Assembly (NCBI GenBank): GCA_907165135.1
Contig: OU015566.1
Span: 10,586,157 to 10,650,156 of the forward strand
Direction of reading: 5' to 3'
From: Oikopleura dioica
Taxonomy: Eukaryota; Chordata; Appendicularia; Copelata; Oikopleuridae
Length of the DNA: 64,000 bases
Shown: positions 13,953-24,600 of the stretch, piece after piece
Layout: every line of letters starts with the position of its first letter
Position numbering within the stretch: the stretch's first letter is position 1
The notes under the pieces: generated by a model
Told to the model about the DNA's origin: nothing
Seen by the model: only the letters and a program-made list of their open reading frames with translations
Database searches by the model: none
Made by a program: the position numbers and the translations under genes

Positions 13953-15390
13953 TTATACGCATTTCTGAGCTTGCTTGTAATCGACCAAAAATGGCTCTGG
14001 ATAAAGTGTAAAGTTTGGTAAGTGCCATTCAAGCTGAGTACGCGCGATACCGGCGGCATCTTGGAACGTCCACATTTCCACGTCAATTCCAACATCTGTA
14101 GCGTTTCTCCCGCCAATGTGAAGAATTATGTATCCATCCACTAAGACCGATCTATGTTGTCCCCGCTTAGTGAGCAAGCTTGGTCCCTTAATCCACGTGC
14201 TTCCGCCATCTATAAAAAATTTTATCGGAATACAGGAGATAGTCTTCCAGTGTGTATTTCACAATTCAGTTTGTTTACCTTGAGTAAGAAATGTACTGTC
14301 AATAGCATTTGTCGCTCCCCATCCGCCAAAGACATAAATAGCTCCAGAGTTACCGCCTATCACAACGGCTGAGTGGTTATCAACGACAATCGGAAACTCT
14401 CCAATCGTATTCCATGAGCTTCCGTCAAAGGCCTCGACGCTTTTTCCGGTAAAATCTTGATCGTCTCCAGCGATGATGATTCCAAAATGTTGAAAAGTGA
14501 CCATGGCCGCGTAATTATGCTCTTGATTTGTGCTTTCTTGGTATAACAAGGTCAGACATCTTTCTCAAATGTTGATTCTCTCAATAATAGACAGGGTTTA
14601 TGTTTATATTCATCTGTTATAAGTTCCTTTGAATGGCTGTTATGTTGTCATTGCCCTGAAACATGAAACACAGCTGCGGCTCTACAACTGAGCCACACAT
14701 AATAACTCCAGCATCAACAGCAGAGCACGAATGTCCTATCATGTCGTGTGGCAACTTTGATCATGCGCTCAATTTTGATGCTGCTATGTTGGTATGTATC
14801 ATTTAATGAAACGAGGTGGAAAGGATATCAAAGCGATAATATCGTAAATTATCCATGAAAAATTGAGAGCCCAACCTGTGTACTTTGAAACAATTACAAT
14901 TAAAATCAAGTTGATGGTAAATAATGGACAAGATGATATTCTTTTGTTCGAAAATAAAATTCATCATTTCTATCAATCAAGGAGTATAAAGAAGAATCTT
15001 ATAAGGGTTCAAATAAACTACTAAGAATGTAAAAGTCTTCCTGAGAGTTTGAAGCTCACATCCAACAAGCTAAAGTGTAAGTTTAGCAAACCCACTTTAT
15101 TATTATAGAGAAATGACGGTTACCTCGCCGATGGACTTGGGATTTTCATATTGAATGAATGGATTTACATCATCACCGCCGAAGAGCAACATGCGTCCGT
15201 TATACACAGCCGAGCAGCCCTTGTAAACTTGGTGTTTCTGTTTGTAGTCGAAACCAGTTAGCTTTTCTTAAAACAATGCAATTCTCTCTTAAGAAAAAGT
15301 TCCTTTTGAAAATTTCTCTGGGACACTACTTACGAACGTTTCCAAAGCCTGGTAAGCCAAGGTTGATTGCGTAAGCAGGATTTGAGAAAT
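13953..15390 (-). CDS. Kelch-repeat protein, 5' end not resolved
   Basis: Exons read on the minus strand are about 15390-15334 (start unknown), 15261-15124, 14754-14627, 14559-14279 and 14209-13953, with the stop at 13953. Kelch-like blades are visible: RMLLFGGDD, a segment with VIMCGS, FGIIIAGDDQ, then AIYVFGGW and YIILHIGG, each a hydrophobic strand ending in glycines, followed by a W-containing element as in beta-propeller repeats. Such proteins act as scaffolds or substrate adaptors. No BTB or other partner domain is visible. The junction between exons 3 and 4 has no good GT donor at the best reading; a GA-AG intron (14560-14626) fits the phase, and a GT donor slightly upstream is the alternative. 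The 5' exon has no visible ATG. Confidence 0.65.
14560..14626 (-). other. Candidate GA-AG intron of the kelch gene
   Basis: Reading on the minus strand, the exon ending AAAG is followed by GAACTT and the next exon follows GAGAAAG. This 67-nt interval removes a stop and restores phase 2 exactly. A GT donor slightly upstream also preserves phase but discards coding-like sequence. GA-AG introns are known from Oikopleura, so this is plausible, but only transcript data can decide. Confidence 0.35.
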
Positions 15391-17361
15391 TGCTCTTTTT
15401 TCAGTTCATTTTTATGATTGTCTATTGAATATTTAGGACGATTTGAGTATAAAATTTTAGACACTGGTGTGATTGACGAGATTACAAAGATAATGCCGAT
15501 TTAAAAACTGTCGCCTGATTGAGGATTATTAGGGACTCGTTGAATTGAGCAAGGCATATCGGAATTACAAATAAAAAAATTATCATGATCTACTTTCTCT
15601 CAAAAATTGCCACGGTCTATTATCCCCTCGAAAGACCCACATATGAATTTTTTCCCACGAAAAACAGATCTCCAGTGGCTCCAAAAAGAGTAAATCGAGC
15701 CGTGTGAATTGAAAAATCATCATTTGGGCCAGCTCAGAGGTTTCGTGAAGCGCTCATTAGAGACGTTGAATTAGCAGGTGGCTAATTAGGAGCCACAATT
15801 AGCAAACCTCTTCCCGTTCCCCACTTCCGGTCTTCTAAACTTATTTCTTGGAAAATGGTGTAATTTCCTAAACTGGCTCGTGCTGGGTCTAAAATTTGGA
15901 AAGCCATTTATTTGATATTATTTGCCCAAAAGCATGGTTCTGTGGAAATAAAAGGGGTTTTTTAAGGGCAGCCGCAAACCCTTATTCCTCCTTTAAAATC
16001 TGTTTCGGCCAAAACAAACCCATGGTACAGATGAATACTCTGAGCAACATTAATTTTCCCCCCTTCTTTGTTACATTCCGGGGAAGGGTTTTGCGGTACA
16101 AAAACAAGCGGCGGTCTGTTTTGCCCGTCAATACTCACTTTCCAAACTTGGCTGAAAACTGTGTTTTGGCCGTAAACGAGCGGAGCCAGAATTCGTCGCG
16201 ATAAGCTCCTACACGTTGCGTGCTCAACCAAAAATACGACAGCCCTAAACACCTATATTATTACTATTGATTCACACGTTTCCAGCATTTCTGCTGTTTT
16301 GGGCAAACGATTTTCCGAACGAGAACCGAGTAATAGAGCTAATCTAGTTTCATCGAGAGTTTCAACCGATAACAGCTACTTCAGATGTCGTTCTTTAGAA
16401 TTTAAGACACTGTAAAATGATTGAATTGAAATCAACGAGGCACTCCTTATATGGGTTCTCGATAAGAAAGACAGACGACGCAAGAACGTCAGTATACCGA
16501 TACCGCTAAATAGGGGTCGATGTGGTGCATCATAAAAAAGCTGTTTCGCTCATCTTTGATTGTGGCTTAATCCATTCTAGGGCTGCTTATCTCCGGCACT
16601 GGGGAGCGCTTTATCGCGCTATTGTGGCGTTGATAAGGCTCCATCCAACGTGTGCAAAACTGCCTCGCTTCAAAAGCGAAATCAGAAAGTCACAACACAC
16701 TCTAGCCATAATCAGCGAACGGTGAAGGACAACTCTAACTAGTCCTTATCAGTTCTGAAGTATCGTTATCTTACTCCCTGGGAGGGAGCATAACAGAACG
16801 CGTTAGCTGAATATTGTTAACTACCCAATTAATTATCCTGATTCAGAATAAATGAATCAAGAAAAAAATGCATAGATGAAATAGGTACTCGTATCTCAGC
16901 CTGTCTGGAAAAGAAGAAAAGAAGAAGTTAGAACTTTCCACGTTATAATATCTTGATAGCAGTAGATTCATTGAGATACAAAGGAAGAAATGCTATTGAT
17001 GATACTAGGCATCTTCAGCCTGCCAGCAACTAATTGTCCGCGTCACTTTTGTTTTTCATTCACAATCGTTTGCTTTGTTGATATCAAGGAAGACTCACAT
17101 ACTGGCAAATTAAGGTATTCTTCGAAGTTCTTCGATGATGCTTTCGAGTTCCAAAGATTTTTATGAACAAGATAAAAAGGATTGAAATTTCGAAATAAAT
17201 TCGATACTTCGGTAATCGAGACGCGTAAATCCATTTTGAAAAGTAAAACTATAATTATCCTCGTCACCGTAATCGATCAGGCCCTTGGGCGCTTTCTATT
17301 GCTGACCAATTCACGCGTTATTCATAAGTAGCATGCCATACGGTGAGAGACGCAAGAGAAA
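15391..17361. other. Intergenic stretch without a supported gene
   Basis: About 2 kb between the kelch gene, which reads leftwards, and the secreted-protein gene at 17362, which reads rightwards. Both promoters may lie here. Open frames of 66-102 codons at 15.9-16.7 kb overlap on both strands and show no domain-like text or splice pattern, so I do not call them. Confidence 0.45.
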
Positions 17362-18573
17362 ATGATTTTTCTGCTGTTGATTTTTCTGAATACTGGCGAA
17401 CCATGCGTTCAAAGACCAGCTCTAGGGATATTGATGAATCCGTGTCTAAACCTCGATGGAAAATGTAGAGTTTGCGAAGAAACAAATTTCAAATTACCTG
17501 CTTACCTTCAAGAATATGAAAGACCGCCAAGAGCAACTCCTAAGCAGAGAAATCCAGAAGATCGTCAGCGATTCAAAGTCCAATTTTCAAATTTTACGTT
17601 CATTAATAAGAATGGGGTCTGCGAAAAGAAATGCATCAAGAAACTTCGCCAGTCTAGCGCACTCTATATTCCTGATGATGGCTTTTCCTCGATGAAAGTC
17701 AAATTGGATCGTAAATTTGCAGATAAAATTAATCTTACTTCTGTGCGACGAGATTTCGAAAGGATACACACCTGGCAGCGAAAAATCATCATGGCTTACT
17801 TCCTTTACCAAGTCTTTGAAATTCCAGCAGAGAAGAAAATTCAGTTGACATGCGAAGAAAGCATCTGTGACCTGATAAAAATTATAGAGGAGACAAATTA
17901 TCCAATGGGAAAAGAAACCTTCGTGCAGATCGCAACCTGTCTCCAGAAAATACTCTTTCGCTTGCAAAACACAAACCGGGAGTCTATGCCAGTATCAGTC
18001 AAAAGAAGATCAAAATTTACAAAGTGGAAGTTTGAAGACAACAAGGATTCGAATGAAATCATACCCACCAAAGTCAACGCTCTCATGGCGGATTTTTTTC
18101 AAAAGACCTTCGACTATCCAGTCTGCATAATTCACTCTTGTTTTTTCAATAACACATTGGCTAGTAAAGAGGGAGATGTTATTCATACTAGTTGGGTAAA
18201 TGACTTTAATAACATAACGTATTCTTTTGAAAATTTACCGCTGTCTACTGCTTCTTTCGAAGTTGCTTTCTACGAAAATGAGTTCGTGTATTTCAATGAA
18301 CACGTGATCAAAAAGCATGGCGAAGTTATCATCTTGGGAGAGACTTTTGAAGAAGCCAGTGAATCTCTGCCCGACAAAGATGATAGCTCAGAAACGGAAG
18401 TTAACAACGATTGCTCTCTAGATCAAGATGACATCTTTGATGGAACATCGGACAAAATTTATTACGATGACGAATCGACAGAAAGTAACTTCAATTATGA
18501 TGCAAGTTCTCATTATTATACTATTAATGAAGATTCCTCAAGTCTTTGGGATCAATTCTGGTATTTTTATTAA
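17362..18573 (+). CDS. Intronless predicted secreted protein with an acidic C-terminal tail
   Basis: A single uninterrupted frame of 403 residues starts with a hydrophobic leader (MIFLLLIFLNTG) that looks like a signal peptide. The mature part has scattered cysteines, several in CxxC-like spacing near the N-terminus (around residues 28-40 and 87-92), a largely helical middle, and several N-glycosylation sequons. The last ~90 residues are strongly acidic and rich in D/E/S/Y. I recognise no family. Being intronless next to intron-rich neighbours is unusual and could mean retroposition or a rapidly evolving lineage-specific gene. It converges with the coiled-coil gene, the two stop codons lying about 120 bases apart. 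Confidence 0.7.
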   Translation: MIFLLLIFLNTGEPCVQRPALGILMNPCLNLDGKCRVCEETNFKLPAYLQEYERPPRATPKQRNPEDRQRFKVQFSNFTFINKNGVCEKKCIKKLRQSSALYIPDDGFSSMKVKLDRKFADKINLTSVRRDFERIHTWQRKIIMAYFLYQVFEIPAEKKIQLTCEESICDLIKIIEETNYPMGKETFVQIATCLQKILFRLQNTNRESMPVSVKRRSKFTKWKFEDNKDSNEIIPTKVNALMADFFQKTFDYPVCIIHSCFFNNTLASKEGDVIHTSWVNDFNNITYSFENLPLSTASFEVAFYENEFVYFNEHVIKKHGEVIILGETFEEASESLPDKDDSSETEVNNDCSLDQDDIFDGTSDKIYYDDESTESNFNYDASSHYYTINEDSSSLWDQFWYFY

Positions 18574-18695
18574 ATAGTTTTTGATAATTGATTTTGTGTG
18601 ATCTTTTATTTGTAGGTAAAAATAGAGTTTTGTGAGGGTAGAAAAATATAAAAATCTAAAATGCAAAAGGTGTAGTAAAAAATATAAATGGCTAG

Positions 18696-21600
18696 TTAGT
18701 CGTCTTCGTAATTCATACTTGCTAGTTCGTCCTCTATCTCTTTCATTATCGTAGATGAGTTCTTGACGGTACTGGCGCTAAGAGTGATCGTGGAATCTTA
18801 ATTGTGAAATCCTTCCTACCGTTGTCTTGAAGGCTTTTTCTCGATGCCTGTGATAGATAAAGAGATGGAGTTCTGTAGCAGGCTCGAAGATGAATTCATT
18901 GAGGCAGAAGCTGGACGTCTACGAGACCCAGGCTCGAACTTGGATGCACGCTTTGTTATGTTCAATATTTTTCTGCTAAGTTAAAGTGGCTTGCATTATG
19001 AGAACATTTCCTGAGATGCAGTAACAGCTGATTGTGGCCTCACGGAGACTCTTGGGTTCTTTTTTATAACCGTCTTTCTTTTCGAATTTTGATCTTCTTT
19101 CACCTCTTCTTCATTCTCAGTAGGGACCGAAGCGGAATAAGGAGACCATTGTTTCGGTATCTGATTCGGTGTGGTTCTTCTTTCAAAAACAGTTTTCCTA
19201 TAAACGTTAAAGTGAGTCTAAACAAAGTACGCACCTTAGCGCGGAATAGTCGATAGTAGTAAACTGAGACGATTGTCTCTGCCGTTGATTCCATGCTGTT
19301 GAATTTCTATTTTGACGATATGAACTTTCATTTACTAATGGAGCATTTTCTTCTAACTGCTCGACTTGAGAGTAGAGTCGTTTAACATTTTCATATGCTT
19401 CAAGTTTCAGCTCCCTTTCTACTTCTAGCATACGGCTTGTTTGTTTCAACGCCTATAACGATATAGACTTTGTCTAGATAAAAAAGGTCTTACCGTTGTT
19501 TTTTCGTCTTGAAGTTGGCTTGTCGCGAATTTCAGCTCTCTTATTTCTTTCTCCAATCTCTCAATTCTTTCATCTTTTTCTATGATCTGCTTCTCATACT
19601 CAGCTATAAGCTCATTTTTGACACTGTCGACTCGATCTCTCCTCTTCGAACTGATGCTGCTTCGGCTGATTGTCGTCGTTGTTGATGGCCTTATAAGATC
19701 TTCGACTGATGATTTCTGGGGAATTTCTTCCCTGAGCTTTGTGATGACTCGATTCTGCGCTAAAACCTGCCCTTGCAGACTTGAAATCACATCCAAGCTA
19801 TCCCCTCGCAGTTTTTGAAAAGAAGTCCTGAGTGTTTCGATCTTTGCTGCGGATGATTTCTCAATTTCGTCAGCTTTTGCTTCTGAAGCTGCTGCTTGTT
19901 TTCTAAGTCGCACTTGCTTCAAGACGTTCCATGCAGCGTATGACTTTGGAGCAGGGGCAATCGGTCTCGTTTCGTTGTTGGCGATTTGACTGAATGTGTT
20001 TTCTTTTACGCCTTGAACAAGAGACATCAGTTGATTATGGATCGAGTTTTGGTAAAAATTCAATCTCGCGGCCATTTGCAGCATAGCTTGATACTGAGCA
20101 GTAACAAGCGGTCGAAAGTGCTCTTTCGCTTTCGCTCGTTCATCTTCTCGGACGTCGTTCAATTCTGATTTGAGCGAGGCATTTTCTTGCTGGAGTCTGT
20201 GAATCGTATTGGCTTGGTCTTGGTGTAGCTTGAGCATTTTAAACTTTGGATTGTCATCGGGAAAGTAAGAGATTTCATCAACATCTGAGCCGCGAATGTC
20301 TTTTATTCCTTGTTGAAAATCATTGTCAAACTGCTTCTCAACGCGTCCCCATTCTCTTTCAATCTGCCGGAGGATTGTTTCTTTGGAAGCTTTTGATAAG
20401 CCATGTTCCTGAAGAAGATCATCAAGCCAAAACCAGAACACAGGTTTTATCTTTGCTCCCTCTTGCGCAGATTTCTTCTCTTGCTTAAGAAATGCTCGTT
20501 GTTGTTGTATTGCTTCTTGGTATTCCAATTCCATGAGTTTCGAAATCTCGCAGACCATGATCTCCAGTCTCGATACTCGATGCAAGAGCTTGTAAATCTG
20601 TCCTATGTCATCTATAACAACAGGTGCCTTGGGTGCCCTTATGGTCACGTTTTGCGTTTCGCCGAGTTTTCGCACGAGTGGCATCAGAATCTCATTTCGG
20701 AAAACGCGTTCAAACTCTTGAAGAACTTGAGGATTTTGATAAATGCTGCCGACTTTGAGCTTCCTTGCGCCCCAACGAGCTTTGAGGGGGATCAAACGCA
20801 TGTATGTCGTCAGAAATGATACTGTGAATTCAAGAGCCTGGAAAAATGAAGAACTCATATTGTCAATAAGTTAAATTACCTCATCAGGTTGAAAAATCGC
20901 CAGTTTGTCCTTCGCCCGGAGTCGGTCCGTGATTGATCCATCGTGCGTCTCAAATGCGCTCAGCGCTTGGGCCAGGGAAGGTTTGGACTTGGTGATGCTG
21001 ACCGGTACTTTCCCTATTAGTTTGAAAAATTTAGCAACGCCTCTTTCTAGTCATGGTGTTTTCATGCAAAGTAAATGATAGTGAATGGTAAATGAGAGAA
21101 GATTCCTATCTGCGGATGGAAAAATGACGATCTCGTCGATTTTCAAAGAATTTAAAAATTGAATTCAGCATGCGGCAGAAGGTAAAAATTAGATAAATGA
21201 AAAAGTAAATGAGAACGATAATGAAATCCATTTGCCTGCATTTTGTCGTCGGATGCCAATAGTACTCTCGCAGTCGATTATTGCATCTTCAACGAGAACT
21301 GAGACAGATAAAGTCTCTGCATGAGCATTGTGGACATCAGTTCTTTCCAAGGGCGCAATTATTTGTCCGAGACATGTTTCAAAATACTTCCAGGGCTGGA
21401 CGAAGTTATTTTCCGTTGGATATCGAACCATTTTAAATGCTTTCTCAAACGAATTCATCAAGTCCAGTCCGCGTCTCATCAATCCTCTCTTCACGAAGCG
21501 CTCCCTCAGAAATTCAATCGAAAGTTCATTTTCCAAGAGGAATTGCTGCCGAGATAGTACCAATACTTTTTTAGACTGCTGTGGGTCTTCGATTCTGTCA

Positions 21601-24600
21601 AGATGTCGTCTGAGCTCTAGGAGGTTTTGATGAATGCCTTCCGCTCCGCCCCATGCTCCTTTTTCGCCAACTCCGAATTGGCCTAATCGAGATTGGCCTA
21701 TCCAAAGTCCGACTATGTCTGCCAAACTGCTGATTTTTGTTGACCATATCTCCAGTCCAACAAGAAGCTCGTCTGGTTTCAGTTTTCGTCCAGCATTTAA
21801 GATGGTACTGTAGTGAGAAAGTTTCCAAAGATCATTTGGTCCGTTGACCGTCATAACATCGACCTGCTCAGGATCATCCTTTAGACTTGTCCCCATCGTA
21901 AAATGACTAGAGTGGTAGTCTCCTTCCCATTGGTTTCGAATTAACCAGAGCAATCGATTCGTTTCTTTGATAATTGTCACCCGGTACCCGATTTCGTCGA
22001 TGACATCGTCAAGAACTTTGAGAAGAACTTTCAACGCTTCCTTTTTGGAGATCGATATTGAAATCATAGAGGAAAGCTCAAAGTTATTGAAATTTATACA
22101 ACAAAACCTCTAATATAGGCGGCCTATATCAATAAATTTTAGATTTGTGAGTCGAGCCCCATTCCTGTCTAACTTTTTCTTGCGATCCTGAAGCATTTGA
22201 AAATGCCTCATTGTACTTTGATCGAACCCATTGTCTCTCCCACTGGATCGAAAGAAAGGAATCTGCAAACGCATGTTTAGCTTTTCCCATTCCATCTCCA
22301 AGTGCGGTCGTGGCCGTGGTGACGGTCCCGCTGTCCATCATCGAGACAGTACCTTCCGGGCCTGGCAGTTTTTCGCCGTTTTCTCGTGTGTCGCTGAAGA
22401 TTGTTGGCCCTTCCCATGTAGCCATGATTTCGCAGGCTTGGCAGCAAAGCTGTAAAAGCTGATTGTGCCGGTGTTGGATTTTCACTGTGACTTCTAATTT
22501 GTTCAGTAGCTTGTCTTCCTGAGCGATATGAAGAAGTTGCTGAAGACTTGAGAAAGTGAGTCCTTTTGTCAATGTATCGTCAAAATCCTGAGCTGCGAGG
22601 GAAAACGAGCCTGGTCTGAATCGGTCCATCGCACGCTCATCTGGCGGAACAGATCGAACCCCTCGCAAAACCTCCGGTCTATCTTGACCAGATCCTAAAG
22701 ATGGCTGCGCGAGACGAAGAAACAGATGCGATTTGGAGAATCCAAGAGTTTCGGCGATTCCTATGTAGTTATTATTCAGGTAAAAGGTTTCATTCGCCAG
22801 GTTTCTGAGGTGCAGAAGACTAAAAGTTGCCTTGTGAAGATTGATCAAATCGGGAGTTTTTAGGTTTTCGTTTTCTGATGCAGCTTTGACGAGTGCTTCT
22901 GGAGAGAATTTGAAGGAAAGAAGATCTTTTTGGATCGACATAGCGTAGTTCATCTGGTCCTCGCGCTTCGGTACGACATTGTAACATGCTATCGCTGCAT
23001 CGTAAATGTTCACAAGCGTCTGGCTCGATTGCATCACAGTCGACTCACCAGAGCTCGTGTTGAATTCGATCTCGGCGGCATTCTCAATGTCGTGAAGTAT
23101 TTCGAATATCTTTGGAATCATCGGGTTGATTTCGAATAGTTGAAGACGATCAAGTGACGAAGTGTCGAAAGAAGGGATGAGCGCCATTTTTGGACCCAAG
23201 TCGTTTTCTGAGTTAAAAAGTTGATTGATATTCCTCAGCTCTTGAACTGTAGCTGTTCTCTGTTTCCGCAAAAGTGTGAGTTTCCGGTGTAGAACGCGCA
23301 AATGTTGAAGCATGTGAATTTTGGAATGTGGATGGCCGAGGTCGTGAAAGAAGTCCGCAGTGAGTAAATGATTGATATGCTGGGATAGGTTCTCCAAATC
23401 TTTTAGGCTCGTCGCGTTGAAAACTGCGTCAAGGAGAATTTCGCAAATTTCGCCTTTTGCGGCTAGAATTTCGCCTGTTCCAGCCCAAATGTCGTGAAGA
23501 AGTGCATCGTAGTCAACGTTTACCGAGTTTTTCAGAGTGTAGTTAGATGATAATGCAATTATATGGTGCTTTTCATGGTTACAATTTTTGTGAGATAATA
23601 TCAGTTTTTTATGTGTTGTTGCAACCGCCCTCAAGCTCATCCAGTTTATCCAACGCAGCTTGATATACAACCGGATGTCCGTTGTAATCCTTGACGGACA
23701 TAACTGTACTTCCGTAGATTTCTTCCCTATCGTAAAAATCCATGAAGCATTTCACTTGGTCCAATTTGTCGACTTCTATACTTTGCAGTGCCTCGATTAA
23801 TTTCTTACAGGTTCGCTGGGTTGAAATTATGTAATTGAAGTGACACAAAGAAAGATATCTGAATCGACGAAGCTCGAGGAATCGTAAATGTAAGAAGCTC
23901 AAATATGCGCCTGAACCAATACTCGCATCTTTCTGTGACGATTTAATCTTCATTTCCGCATCTGTTCCATCGGAGAGTCCAAGCATTTGGTAGCTCCTAA
24001 TGAAGTCGTAAGCACCATCGCCCGTGTAGTTCGGATTGTCTTGCACGGTCTTTTCTGGCTCTAGACAGGCGTTGAGTGTTTTTAACCACTTTTTATTGAG
24101 ATCTTCTTTTTTCCGCCTCTCGGATACGTCTTTTGGTATGCTTTGTTTTCTTGGAGTGCACTAAAGGAATGTCTGAGGCCTTGGAATCAAGATGAGTACT
24201 TACGGGGCCATCGCCATTCAAAGACACTTGAGACTGTTTAGCTGCGAAAGTTATATCTTCTATGCACTTCTTATACCAACTGGTCACTTTTGCTGGATCT
24301 CGAATTTTCGCAAACTCTGACAAGGCTTCAATATTCCTGTTGATCACATCTTTCTCAATCAGCAAAGCAAAACTTCTAACTGTCGCCATTTGTGAGGGAA
24401 GAACATCGTTGAGTGAAGTCGGCCAGTCAGTTTGCTTGAGAACTGGCTTGTTATAACTCGGATCGGCAATATTTAGAAAGACAAATTGTTCGTTTTGTTC
24501 TTGATGGATTTTTCGGAACTTTTGATGAGTTGAGGTGAAGAGCTCTAGTTCGTCTGCAGCTGTGCGCAATTGCTCGGGCATTTCGATGTCATAACGTCTA

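Noticed and set aside
20828-20858. ATG-led N-terminal extension of the coiled-coil exon
   Set aside because: The extra codons fall within a clear 42-nt GT-AG intron; the upstream exon joins in phase, so this ATG is not a start.
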